64,000 nucleotides of DNA. Origin: Micromonospora sp. WMMD882 (GTDB lineage: Bacteria; Actinomycetota; Actinomycetes; Mycobacteriales; Micromonosporaceae). Every line of letters starts with the position of its first letter. Position 1 is the first letter of the stretch. Positions 40,683 to 50,000 of the stretch are shown piece after piece. The position numbers and the translations under genes are program-made. The stretch covers positions 4,960,001 through 5,024,000 of the forward strand of contig NZ_CP114903.1 in the NCBI RefSeq assembly GCF_027497255.1. The letters are read 5' to 3'. A model generated the notes under the pieces. It saw nothing but the letters and a program-made list of their open reading frames with translations, did no database searches and was not told the DNA's origin.

Positions 40683-41779
40683 CGGTGCGGCTCCTCGTCG
40701 GCTCCGGTACGCAGGATGTCGAGCAACCGTTCCTCCAGGCTGACCCGTCCGGGTTCCACCGTCTGCACCCGTACCCCGAGACCGACCAGGTCGGCCACCA
40801 GGTCCGGCACGACGGCGTCCGGCTCGGTCCCGCCGGACAGGGCGACGGTGAAGACGTTCCCGACGCGGGTCGACCGGCCCACGGCGGCCAGCCGGGCCTC
40901 GGCGGCGGCGGTCACGCCGTCCAGCCGCAGCCGCAGCTCACGCTGACCGAGCAGTTCCGGGAGGGTGCCGGCGGCGGCGACCCGCCCCCGGTCGAGGATG
41001 ACGACCCGGTCGCAGACCCGCTCGACCTCGCCGATGAGGTGCGAGTTCAGCAGGACGGCCACCCGGCGGTCCTTCAGGGAGAGCAGCAGGTCCCGGACGT
41101 CGGCCCGGCCGAGCGGGTCCAGCGCGCTCGTCGGCTCGTCCAGCACGACCAGGTCGGGGCCGGCCACCAGGGCGACGGCGAGCCCGAGGCGTTGCTGCAT
41201 GCCCTTGGAGAAGCCGCCCACCCGGTCGGCGGCCCGGTCGGCGAGCCCCACCAGGCCCAGGCACTCACGTCGTCGCGCCGGTGGCACCGGCACGCCGGCC
41301 AGCCGTACGTGCAGGTCCAGCACCTCGGCGGCGGTGAGCCACGGTTGGTACCGGAACAGCTCCGGCAGGTAGCCGACCCGGGCGCGGGCCCGCGGGTCGG
41401 CGGCCGGTCGCCCGAGCAGCAGCACCTCACCCGCGTCGGGGCGGACCAGCCCGAGCAGCATCTTGATGACCGTGGTCTTGCCGGCCCCGTTGGGGCCGAG
41501 CAGACCGACCACCTCGCCCCGGTCGACGGCGAAGGACACCCCGTCGACGGCGGTCCGCCGCCGGTACCGTTTGCGCAGGCCGGAGCACCACACCGCCGGG
41601 GCGGGCGGCAGTTCGGCGAGCAGCCGCGCCGCCGTGTCGACAGCGCCGCCACCGCCGACCCGTCCGCCGTCGCCCACCCCGGGGCCGGCGTCGGTTCCGC
41701 CGTCCCCGCCCGCCCGGAGGCCGGGTTCGGCGGACCGGCCCGGCCCGAGGCCGGGGTCGGCCGCTTCGACGCCGGTCAT
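40679..41779 (-). CDS. ABC transporter ATP-binding protein
   Basis: A 366-residue ATPase. A ~50-residue Gly/Asp-rich leader precedes the domain: Walker A GPNGAGKTT, Q-loop region, signature GGFSKGMQQRLGLA, Walker B DLVVLDEPTSALDP and the H-loop VAVLLNSHLIGEVE. The C-terminal ~90 residues (RLRLDGVTAAAEARLAAVG) form the regulatory tail seen in ABC-2 exporters. The signature has FSKGM as in drug/NatA-like exporters. The ATG at 41779 overlaps the anti-sigma stop. Confidence 0.9.
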   Translation of the reverse strand: MTGVEAADPGLGPGRSAEPGLRAGGDGGTDAGPGVGDGGRVGGGGAVDTAARLLAELPPAPAVWCSGLRKRYRRRTAVDGVSFAVDRGEVVGLLGPNGAGKTTVIKMLLGLVRPDAGEVLLLGRPAADPRARARVGYLPELFRYQPWLTAAEVLDLHVRLAGVPVPPARRRECLGLVGLADRAADRVGGFSKGMQQRLGLAVALVAGPDLVVLDEPTSALDPLGRADVRDLLLSLKDRRVAVLLNSHLIGEVERVCDRVVILDRGRVAAAGTLPELLGQRELRLRLDGVTAAAEARLAAVGRSTRVGNVFTVALSGGTEPDAVVPDLVADLVGLGVRVQTVEPGRVSLEERLLDILRTGADEEPHR

Positions 41780-42867
41780 GACGTGCCCAGGGCGCGGGCC
41801 ACCGACAGCACCTCGTCGGCGCTCAGCGAGCCGGCGACGGCGGTGACGACGCCGTCGTCCACCCAGACCACCGCGGCGAGCAGGCCGTTGCGGGCGGTGA
41901 GCACCGTGGCGGGGCGCCCGTCCACCTCGGCGGCGACGCTGGTCAGGCGCTCGGTGGCGACCGGCAGCGGCAGGGTCGTCCCGTCCCCGGAGAAACCGCG
42001 TAGTTGGGTCGCCACGGTCTCCGGCAGGCCGGGCAGGGACAGCAGGTAGTCGCGGGCGGTCGCGAACGGCACGCCCGAGGAGTGCGCGGTGGGCGCGACC
42101 GCGCGGGCCACGATCATTGCCGGTACGCCCCGGGCCTCCGACCAGACCAGGGCGAGTCCCGGGCCGGCGTTCAGCCGGAACCGGCTGCCGTCCAGGCCGG
42201 CGGGGGGTGGCGGCAGCGGCTCGCCGGCCGCCGCGGCGGTCCGCTCCGCCTGCGCGACGGAGAAGGTGAACGTCGCGCTCACCTGGTCGGTGACCTGGAA
42301 CGTCGGCGTCCCGGTGACGCCCCGGGGCAGGTCCCGCACCCGGGGGACGGGCAGCCCGGTGGCCTGCGCGGCGTCGGCGGCGTCGGCCACCTCGCGTACG
42401 TCGACCTCGTCGGTGACGGTGAGCTCCCCGTAACCGGAGAGGTCGGGCAGCGCGACCAGGTCGGCCCGGGTGAGGGTGAGCGGGGCGATCCGCTCGGTCC
42501 GGAAGATCGGCAACCAGTCGGCGGCGGCCACCGCGCTGGCCCCGGTCAGCAGGGCGACGGCGGCGGCCACCGCGACGACCGGGCTGCGCAGCGCCGTCCG
42601 CCACCGGGGCACGGCGAGCCCGACCCGACGGCGCGGCTGCCGGCCGCTCCCGGCGGGCAGCGCGTCGGACAGCCGACGCCAGCCCGCCGCCACGTCCACG
42701 GCCAGGTCGACGTCCAGGGCCGCGCCGGTCAGCGCCGCGTCCGCCTGCACGGTGGCCAGCCTCGACCGGCACGTCGGGCAGTCGACGACGTGGGCGCGGT
42801 CGGTGTCGGCGACGCCGGCCGGTTCGTCGAGCAGCCGACGCAGCGTGCCGTCAGTGGGATGACGCAT
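41776..42867 (-). CDS. Transmembrane putative anti-sigma factor
   Basis: A 363-residue single-pass protein. An H-x3-C-x2-C zinc motif (His26, Cys30, Cys33 in AHVVDCPTC) matches zinc-binding anti-sigma (ZAS-like) domains. A hydrophobic helix lies near residues 95-115 (SPVVAVAAAVALLTGASAVAAA), and the ~245-residue outer part (DLSGYGELTVTDEVDVREV, TGTPTFQVTDQVSATFTF) could be a sensor. It overlaps the sigma gene by 17 bp, the usual layout of sigma/anti-sigma pairs. A sense domain ending in VVTAVAGSLSADEVLSVARALG is shared with MucB/RseB-like proteins in general style only. Confidence 0.75.
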   Translation of the reverse strand: MRHPTDGTLRRLLDEPAGVADTDRAHVVDCPTCRSRLATVQADAALTGAALDVDLAVDVAAGWRRLSDALPAGSGRQPRRRVGLAVPRWRTALRSPVVAVAAAVALLTGASAVAAADWLPIFRTERIAPLTLTRADLVALPDLSGYGELTVTDEVDVREVADAADAAQATGLPVPRVRDLPRGVTGTPTFQVTDQVSATFTFSVAQAERTAAAAGEPLPPPPAGLDGSRFRLNAGPGLALVWSEARGVPAMIVARAVAPTAHSSGVPFATARDYLLSLPGLPETVATQLRGFSGDGTTLPLPVATERLTSVAAEVDGRPATVLTARNGLLAAVVWVDDGVVTAVAGSLSADEVLSVARALGTS

Positions 42868-43429
42868 GACGGTTCAACTCCTCTCGCAGGGCGGATTCGG
42901 CGCGTCGTACGGTGGTGCCGACGCTGCCGGGGGAGAGGCCGAGGGCGGCGGCGACCTCGGCGTAGCTGAGGCCGCTGTGCCGCAGCACCAGGGCGACGGC
43001 CTGTCGGCGGGGGAGCCGGGCCAGCGCCGTGCGCACCCGGCGGCGTTCCTCCCGGGTCACCACGGCGTCGGCGACGTCGGGCGCCTCGATCCGGTCGTTG
43101 CCGGCGGCGCCCTCCCGCGAGGCGCGGCGTCTACCGGCCCGGAGGTGGTTCAGCGCGGTGTGCGCGGCGGCCACGGAGAGCCACCCGGATGCCGCCCCGG
43201 CCGGCACCGACGAGCGCCCGAACGTCAGGAACACCTCCTGGGCCACGTCCTCGGCCCCCTCGCGGGAACCGAGCACCCGGGCGGCGACCGCGACCACCCG
43301 GGGGTACGAGGTACGGAAGATCTGCTCCAGGTCGGCGCGGACGCCGTCGGGTCCTGACCGGGCCGGCGCCTCCGTCGCCGCGGTCGCGGCCGGTCCGGGC
43401 GGGTCTACGAGGTCCACGTCTTTCCCCAC
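42851..43429 (-). CDS. ECF RNA polymerase sigma factor
   Basis: A 192-residue sigma-70 family protein of ECF size: region 2 (LEQIFRTSYPRVVAVAARVLGSREGAEDVAQEVFLTF) and region 4 (RTALARLPRRQAVALVLRHSGLSYAEVAAALGLSPGSV). It heads a four-gene operon with its probable anti-sigma and an ABC exporter, so it may switch on that exporter, and perhaps itself, on an envelope signal. The start at 43429 gives a ~25-residue unconserved leader; a start further in is possible. The promoter must lie in 43430-43519. Confidence 0.88.
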   Translation of the reverse strand: MGKDVDLVDPPGPAATAATEAPARSGPDGVRADLEQIFRTSYPRVVAVAARVLGSREGAEDVAQEVFLTFGRSSVPAGAASGWLSVAAAHTALNHLRAGRRRASREGAAGNDRIEAPDVADAVVTREERRRVRTALARLPRRQAVALVLRHSGLSYAEVAAALGLSPGSVGTTVRRAESALREELNRHASSH

Positions 43430-43519
43430 ACCCTCTACAGCACCGCCGGAGCCCCGGATGTGACAACGGGCCGTCCCGCCGTCCGGTGGGGCGGGACGCG
43501 GTGGCCGCGGGGACCAGCC

Positions 43520-44446
43520 TCAGCCGTCGGGGCGGGTCTGCCGGTCCCTTCCGGCGGATCCGGTCCGACCGGTCACCCGTTCGGGTGGCTGCGGCGGTGA
43601 GATCCAGGTGACCAGGACCACCGAGATGATCATGAGGAGGAACCAGGAGGTGAGTTTCGCCAGCGAGACCGGATGCCAGCCGTCCACCTGGCTGGGGTAG
43701 AGCCAGGCCTGCGACCAGGTGGCGATGTTCTCCGCGAGCCAGATGAAGAACGCGACGAGCAGGAACGCCAGCAGCAGCGGCATCCGCCACCGGAACCGGA
43801 ACACCCGGAAGTGCATCACACAGCGGCCGAACACCAGCGCGACGGCCCCGAGCAGCAGCCAACGGACGTCGTACACGTAGTGGTTGGTGAAGAAGTTGAC
43901 GTAGACCGCCACGGCCACCAGCGCGGTCACCCACCGCCTCGGGTAGCGGGTGAACCGCAGGTCGAACAGCCGGTGCACCCGGACCAGGTACGAGCCGACC
44001 GCGGCGTACATGAAGCCGCTGAACAGCGGCACCCCGCCGAGCCGCAGCACCCCCTCGGACGCGTAGGTCCACGAGCCCACCTCGGTCTTGAACACCTCCA
44101 TGGCGGTGCCCACCACATGGAACAGGAGCACCACCCGCAGCTCGCGCAGGGTTTCCAGCCGGGTGGTCACCATGGCGACCTGGATGGCCACCGCGGCGAG
44201 GGTCAGGGCGTCGTTGCGGGCCAGCGCCGCGTCGTCCGGGTACCACAGCCGGGCGGCGAGGATGACCGCCAGCATCGCCGCGCCGAACACGCACGCCCAC
44301 GCCTGTTTGAGCCCGAACACCAGGAACTCGGTCAGCCAGCCGGCCGGCCCGCGTCGGGGCAGCCGGGCCAGGAGCGTCCGGAAACGGACGTCGATCGCGT
44401 GCTCGGCCGTGGTCAGGTCCGCCGGCCCCGCGGAAGGGGTACGCAT
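43520..44446 (-). CDS. DUF817 integral membrane protein
   Basis: A 308-residue protein with seven or eight helices. The family hallmark is LTEFLVFGLKQAWACVFGAAML near the start, then EVFKTEVGSWTYASEGVLRLGGVPLFSGFMYAAVGSY, HYVYDVRWLL and IWLAENIATWSQAWLYPSQ. Function is not known. It is divergent from the DUF574 methyltransferase. The C-terminal ~30 residues are low-complexity. Confidence 0.87.
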   Translation of the reverse strand: MRTPSAGPADLTTAEHAIDVRFRTLLARLPRRGPAGWLTEFLVFGLKQAWACVFGAAMLAVILAARLWYPDDAALARNDALTLAAVAIQVAMVTTRLETLRELRVVLLFHVVGTAMEVFKTEVGSWTYASEGVLRLGGVPLFSGFMYAAVGSYLVRVHRLFDLRFTRYPRRWVTALVAVAVYVNFFTNHYVYDVRWLLLGAVALVFGRCVMHFRVFRFRWRMPLLLAFLLVAFFIWLAENIATWSQAWLYPSQVDGWHPVSLAKLTSWFLLMIISVVLVTWISPPQPPERVTGRTGSAGRDRQTRPDG

Positions 44447-44545
44447 CCGCCCGACGCTAGCCGGCCGGCGGGATCGCCGTGGTGAACGTTCTCATCTACC
44501 CTCGTGGGGCACAGTGGACACCAGTCGGTACGGAGGATCGAGGCG

Positions 44546-45370
44546 TTGACGAACGAGCGGCGGGTACCACCGGGGGTGGACACCACCCATCCCAGCATCG
44601 CCCGGGTGTACGACTACTACCTCGGCGGCAAGGACAACTTCGCGGTCGACCGGCAGGCGGCGCAGTTGGCGTTGCAGGTGACCCCGGACGGTCAGGAGGC
44701 CGGTCTGGCCTGCCGGGCCTTCCTCCGCCGGTCGGTCCGTTACCTGGCCGAGGAGGCCGGCATCCGGCAGTTCCTCGACCTCGGCTCGGGGTTGCCCACG
44801 CAGGGCAACGTGCACGAGATCGCCCACCTGACCGACCCGGACGCCCGGGTGGTCTACGTGGACAACGACCCGATGGCGGTGGCGCACGGCCGGGCCCTGC
44901 TGGCGGACGCCCGGACGACCACCGTGATCGCCGCCGACGTCCGTGAGCCGGAGCAGATCCTGGCCCACCCCGACGTACGGAAGATGATCGACTTCGACCA
45001 GCCGGTCGGGTTGCTGCTCCTGGCGATCCTGCACCACCTGCACGACGAGGACGACCCGGCGGGCGTCACCCGACGGCTCCTCGCCGCCCTCCCGTCCGGC
45101 AGCTACCTGGCGATCTCGCACTTCCACGACCCGGAGCAGGCGCAGCCCGAGGCGTCCCGGCGGGCGCGCGCGGTGGAGAAGGTCTTCAACGAGACCCTCG
45201 GCACCGGCCGGTGGCGCACCCGGCAGGAGATCATGACCTTCTTCGACGGGCTGGAGCTCGTGCCGCCGGGCCTGGTGCCGCTGGCCGAGTGGCACCCGGC
45301 CGGCGAGACGGACCCCCACCAGACCGACACGTACCACATCATCGCCGGCGGGGTGGCCCGCAAGCCCTGA
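44546..45370 (+). CDS. SAM-dependent methyltransferase, DUF574 family
   Basis: A 274-residue protein of the actinobacterial DUF574 group: HPSIARVYDYYLGGKDNFAVDRQAA, FLRRSVRYLAEEAGIRQFLDLGSGLPTQGNVHEIA (SAM site), ARVVYVDNDPMAVAHGRALL and a PVGLLLLAILHHLHDEDDP segment. These are highly multiplied in Streptomyces and Micromonospora; targets are mostly unknown. I start at the TTG at 44546 because GGAGG lies 9 bases before it; the upstream in-frame GTG at 44504 has no site. Confidence 0.88.
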   Translation: MTNERRVPPGVDTTHPSIARVYDYYLGGKDNFAVDRQAAQLALQVTPDGQEAGLACRAFLRRSVRYLAEEAGIRQFLDLGSGLPTQGNVHEIAHLTDPDARVVYVDNDPMAVAHGRALLADARTTTVIAADVREPEQILAHPDVRKMIDFDQPVGLLLLAILHHLHDEDDPAGVTRRLLAALPSGSYLAISHFHDPEQAQPEASRRARAVEKVFNETLGTGRWRTRQEIMTFFDGLELVPPGLVPLAEWHPAGETDPHQTDTYHIIAGGVARKP

Positions 45371-45450
45371 CCCGCCGCCCCCGCCCTCTGTGAGTACGTC
45401 TCACGACAGTTTTCTTGACGGGTCGGGGGGCGTCGGGTGGGCTGCCGACC

Positions 45451-45993
45451 ATGACGGCGATCGTGGGGCTCGCGCAGGACGGCACGGTGCACATCGGCGG
45501 TGACAGCGCCGGGGTCAGCGGGCTGAGCCTGTCGGTGCGGGCCGACAGCAAGGTGTTCCACACCGGTCGGTACCTCTTCGGCTTCACCACCTCCTTCCGG
45601 ATGGGTCAGCTCATCCGGTACTCCTTCGACCCGCCCAAACCGAAGAAGGGCGACCTGGCGGCGTTCATGTCCACCACGTTCGTCGACGCGCTGCGGGACT
45701 GCCTCAAGGCGGGCGGTTGGGCGCGCAAGGAGAACGACCGTGAGGAGGGCGGCACCTTCCTGGTCGGCGTACGCGGCCGGCTCTTCACCGTCTACGACGA
45801 CTACCAGGTGGCCCAGGCCGCGGACGGGTTCGCCGCCGTGGGCTGCGGCGAGGACATCGCCCTCGGCGCGCTGTACGCCACCGCCGGCACCGGGCTGAAG
45901 CCGGGCCGGCGGGTCAAGGTGGCCCTGCGCGCCGCCGAACGGTTCAGCGCCGGGGTGCGGGGCCCCTTCGTCTGCCTCTCGCTGCGCCGCTGA
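45451..45993 (+). CDS. Small Ntn-hydrolase/proteasome-like protein
   Basis: A 180-residue protein beginning Met-Thr: MTAIVGLAQDGTVHIGGDSAG, then VRADSKVFHTGRYLFGFTTSFRMGQLIRY, and a late VGCGEDIALGALYATAGTGLKPGRRVKVAL. The N-terminal Thr followed by VG-x-GG-D-SA, and the GxGxxxALGAL near the end, are the pattern of HslV/proteasome-beta and related N-terminal nucleophile hydrolases. Removal of Met1 would expose Thr2. No ATPase partner (HslU) is adjacent. Upstream, TTTTCTTGACGGG (45410-45422) may hold its promoter. The role is unknown. Confidence 0.68.
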   Translation: MTAIVGLAQDGTVHIGGDSAGVSGLSLSVRADSKVFHTGRYLFGFTTSFRMGQLIRYSFDPPKPKKGDLAAFMSTTFVDALRDCLKAGGWARKENDREEGGTFLVGVRGRLFTVYDDYQVAQAADGFAAVGCGEDIALGALYATAGTGLKPGRRVKVALRAAERFSAGVRGPFVCLSLRR

Positions 45994-46009
45994 CGCCGAC
46001 CGGGACGCG

Positions 46010-46993
46010 TCACCGGGTCGGGCTGGGCAGCGGCGGCGGCGGGTCGACGGCGATGCCGATGACCGTCGGCGCGGAGAGGTTCCCCGAGCTGTCGAACGCC
46101 CGCACCTCGAACAGGTACGTCCCGTACCCCCGGTACGCCCCGTACGCGAAGGTGCCGCCGACCTGGGTGACCGCCGAGACGGCGCCGGTCTGGACGACCC
46201 GGTACCCGGCGACGACGTAGTTGTCCCGCGAGGCGTCCCAGGTGAGGCGGTAGTGGCCGTCCTGGGGGCCGCTGAGCCGCAGGTTGGTCGGCGCGGTCGG
46301 CGGCTCGGTCTCCTGCGGCGCGCCGAGCTTGACGATCGCGAACGGGGACGAGTTGCCGGCGGCGTCGACCGCCCGGATGCCGAAGGTGAAGATCATCGGC
46401 GGGGGGACCGGCATCGTGTAGCTGGTGTCGGTGGTGGCGAACCGGCTGCCGTTGGAGAAGATCTCGTAGCCGGTCACGCCCCGGTCGTCGGTCGAGGCGT
46501 CCCAGTGCAGGGTGAGCGTCTGGCTGGTGTAGCTGGTGCGCGGGTTCCCCGGGACGGCGGGCGGGCTGACGTCCGGGCCGGGGTCGGTGCCGCCGGCGCA
46601 CGGCCCGCCGTCGACCAGGCAGTTCTGCGGGACGGCGGCGCCGGCGGCGGTCCAGCCGAAGCTGGTCGACGCTCCGGCGGCGAGGCTGCCGTTCCACGCC
46701 AGGTTGGTGAAGACGTGCCGGGTGCCCACCCGGGTCAGGTTCGCGTTCCAGTGGCTGCCGACGCTGGTGCCGGCGGGCAGGTCGAACTCCACCCGCCAGG
46801 CGTTCGTCGCGGTCGACGTGTCGTTACGTACGGTGATCTTCCCGACGTAGCCGGAGGACCACTCGCTCTCCTTCTCGAAGGCCGCCACAGCGGCCCGGGC
46901 GGGCGCGGCCGGAAGCCCGACCGTCGCGCTGCCGAAGGCCGCCACCGCCACCAGACCGACCACGGCCGTCCGCCGTAGCAGCAACGTTCTCAT
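46010..46993 (-). CDS. Secreted CBM2 plus two-FN3 protein
   Basis: A ~327-residue exported protein without a catalytic domain: signal peptide (LLLRRTAVVGLVAVAAFGSATVG, cleavage after ARA), CBM2 domain (residues ~35-130: WSSGYVGKITVRNDTST, NAWRVEFDLPAG, HVFTNLAWNGSLAAGASTSFGW) and two fibronectin type III repeats (~145-225 and ~230-320). It likely binds cellulose or chitin outside the cell. ATG at 46993 is preferred; another ATG at 47005 lies in the operator palindrome. The promoter box is so close that a leaderless message is likely. Confidence 0.85.
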   Translation of the reverse strand: MRTLLLRRTAVVGLVAVAAFGSATVGLPAAPARAAVAAFEKESEWSSGYVGKITVRNDTSTATNAWRVEFDLPAGTSVGSHWNANLTRVGTRHVFTNLAWNGSLAAGASTSFGWTAAGAAVPQNCLVDGGPCAGGTDPGPDVSPPAVPGNPRTSYTSQTLTLHWDASTDDRGVTGYEIFSNGSRFATTDTSYTMPVPPPMIFTFGIRAVDAAGNSSPFAIVKLGAPQETEPPTAPTNLRLSGPQDGHYRLTWDASRDNYVVAGYRVVQTGAVSAVTQVGGTFAYGAYRGYGTYLFEVRAFDSSGNLSAPTVIGIAVDPPPPLPSPTR

Positions 46994-46996
46994 GGG

Positions 46997-47024
46997 TGAA
47001 TACATTAATGTATTTCAATGTCAA
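46997..47024 (-). promoter_or_regulatory. Promoter with palindromic operator for the CBM2-FN3 gene
   Basis: On the reverse strand TTGACA (47024-47019) is 16 bases from TATTCA (47002-46997). A perfect 14-bp palindrome ATACATTAATGTAT (47000-47013) fills the spacer and touches the -10 box, a classic repressor position. The region is strongly AT-rich in this genome. A start codon at 46993 lies 3 bases below the -10 box. Confidence 0.7.
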
Positions 47025-47051
47025 GGGCAATCGTGGTTTTCGGTGGCCCGG

Positions 47052-50000
47052 TCACGCCCCGGTGTAGGCGAACGCTGCCCAGTAGCGCGGGTCCCGGTAG
47101 GGGCACGGTCCACCGTCACCGCCCGGGACGGTGCCCGGCAGCAGCCCGGTCAGGTCGGCCGGGGTCGCGGTCCGCAACCAGCGTTGCGCCAAATTCAACG
47201 CGAGGGCCGGCTCGTGGCCGCCTCCGCGCCACTGCTGGTGGAACGCGGTCATCAGGTACGCGGTAGCCAGGTCGTCGACCCGCCAGGAGCTGGCGACCAC
47301 CCCGGCGAAGCCGACCTGCAACAGCGCGGACGGCAGCCCGAGCACCTCGTTCGGCAACGCCGTCGCGGTCAGGTTGGTCTCGCAGGCGGAGAGCACCGCC
47401 AGACGTCGACGGCCCGGTCGCAGCGCCTGCCGCAACTCGCCCAGGGTGACCTCCCGGTCGGCGAAGTACAGCCGACTGTCCAGGATGGCCCGGGGCCTCG
47501 CCGAACCGTGACAGGCCAGGTGCCAGACGGTGTGCTCCTCGGCGGCGTCCCGGAACTCGGCCCAGGTGCAGTCGTGCCGGAGGGTCCCGTCCGGACTCCA
47601 CCTACGGGTCACCTCGGTCGTCTCCCGGGCGACGTGCCACAGGTACGCCTCCGCCCCCGCGCCCCCGGGCACGTCGACGGCGAGCAGCCGGTCGGGCCCG
47701 GCCGACAGGTCCCGCGCCGTCTCCCGGCAGCGGCGCAGGCCCCGGGCGTTCGGCGCGTACCGGATCGCCGAGTGGTCCCCCGCGTGCCACCAGTCGGGAT
47801 GGCCGTCGCCGAGCCCGGTCGCCCGGCCGGCGGCGTGCAACGGCAACATGCTCAGCAACCCGACCGGCACCAGGGTCACCGTCCGACCCCGGGCGAAGCC
47901 CAGCAGCAGGTCCCGCAGGCAGTGCTCCCACAGCTCGCCGAGCACGGCGGTCAGCGGATCGACCCAGGGACGCATCGGCGCGAGGTCGCGTGCCACGCCC
48001 CGGCCACGTCCCCCCTCCCGCCCGCCACCACCCTGGTTGTCGCCGCCGCGCGGAGCGCCGTCGCCGTCACCAGGTGCGTCGCCGTTGCTGTCGCCGTCAC
48101 CAGGGCCGGGAAGCAGCGTGTCGACGAGCCCGGCGACCCGGGCCCGGTCGAACGTGGGCAGCATGACCAGCTGCGGGTCGTGCCGGGCGGCGACGACGAG
48201 GGCGTACCCGCCGCCCCGGGCCGCGGCGAGGTAGACGATCGCGCCGTCGCCGGTCACCGCGGTCACGTCGTCGTACGTGACGTCGAGCGCGAGCGGGTCG
48301 ACGCCGGTCACCGCGGCCACCTCCCGGGCGACCGTCCGCGCCTGCGTCCAGGCCCGTCGCAGGCGGGGCCCCGGGGTCCGTTCCTGCTCGTCGAGTTCGG
48401 CAAGCGCGTTCCGGTACGCCTCGGCCAGCTCGGCCCGCCCGGCGGCCCGCAGCCGCTCCACCACGGCGGTGCCGTCCCGCCCGGTCACCTCGCTGAGCCC
48501 CACCGCCCGGCCGGTCTCCAGGGCGACGGCCGCCTCCCGGTACCGCCCGGCCCGGGCCAGCCAGTACCCGGCCTCCTCGGTGTGCTCCTGGGCGGCGGCG
48601 AGCACCCGCTGCTTCGCGCCGGGCCCGTACCGCGCGGCGGCGTCCAGCGGCACCAGACCCACCAGGTGCTGGTACGCGTCGGCCGCCAGTTCCTGGTCAC
48701 CGGTGCCGACCGCCCACTCCGCCCAGGCGGCGGCCAACCGGGCCCGCTCGGTGGTGCTCCGTGGCGCATCGACCGCCCGCATCCAGGCCCGGTGCCGGTC
48801 GGCGATCGGGCGCTGCCCGCTCAGCGCGTCCCGGGTTGCCAGCGCGTCGTGCCGGACCACCTGGTCCTCCGCGCCCGGGTGGTGCCAGGGGCGGCACCGC
48901 CGGCGGGCCAACCGCACCGCCTCCCGCACGTCGGCCTCCCGCCGGCCGGCGGGACGGTCGGCACGCAGCGCCCGCCACAGCAGCAACCGGGCCAGGCTGG
49001 CGTCGGCGGCGGTGGCCCGTCGCCACCAGCGCAGCCCGAGTCGCCGCCCGGCGCGGCAGTCCGCGATCCCCGCGTTCAGCGCCGCCGGGTCGGCGAGCAC
49101 CCGGAGCATGCCGAGGGTGGCGTACAGTTGCGGCCCCAGCCCTGGCCGGAGCGGATCGTCCCTCGTCTCGGTGGCCGTCTCCAACGCGGCCAGGGCGGCC
49201 GGCAGCTCCCCGGCCGCCGCGTGGCGGTGGGCGAGCAGCAGACGCCGCAGGTCCGACGTCTCCCCGGCCGCGGGCAACCGGCCGACCAGCGCGTCGAGCG
49301 GACCCGGATCGTCGTGCACCGTCAGGGCGGTGAGCGCCTCGACGGCGACGCCCGGCAGGCCGGCGGTCGGCAGACCGCCCCGGATCACGGCGTCCGACCG
49401 GCGGTTGTCGGCGATCACCGTCCGCGAGTGGCGCAGCGCGCGCTGCTCACGGATCCGCCGGAACCCCTCGTGGTGGGCGGGGTTGAGGACGTCCCGGATC
49501 CGGTCCGCGACGTCCCGCATGGCGGCGTTTACCGCCGCCTCCCGGGCGTGACCGACCGATGCCTCGTTCACCAACCACTCGATGCACACCGCCACGAAGA
49601 CGCGGGCCTCGGTACGCTGCTCGTTGTCGTTCTCGACGTCCCGGGTCTCGACGAGCGGGTGCCATGCCAGCAGCTTCCGCGCCGCGCGGTCGAGGTCGCC
49701 GAAGGTCGCCGCGTTCGTCAGGATCATGCCCGTCGCGGTCACGGCGTACCAGTCCTCGCCGCGGTCCCGTTGCCGTCGTCGGGTCTGCCAGAAGGACCGC
49801 CAGGCGGCCTCCGCCGCCGGCCGGTCGCCCCGGAACCAGGCGTCCCGGTACGCCCACACGGGCAGACGCAACTCGGCGACGGTACGGCGACGCCAGTCGG
49901 GGGAGGCCAGGTCGTGCCGGTGCTTGTGCCCCTCGGCCTGGTGCGCCCAGGGCTGGTCGAACACCGGATCGGCCGGACGGTGGCACACCGCGCACGGGTG

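Noticed and set aside
44504-44545. Earlier GTG start for the DUF574 methyltransferase
   Set aside because: No ribosome site before 44504, while GGAGG stands 9 bases before the TTG at 44546; the extra 14 residues are not conserved-looking.
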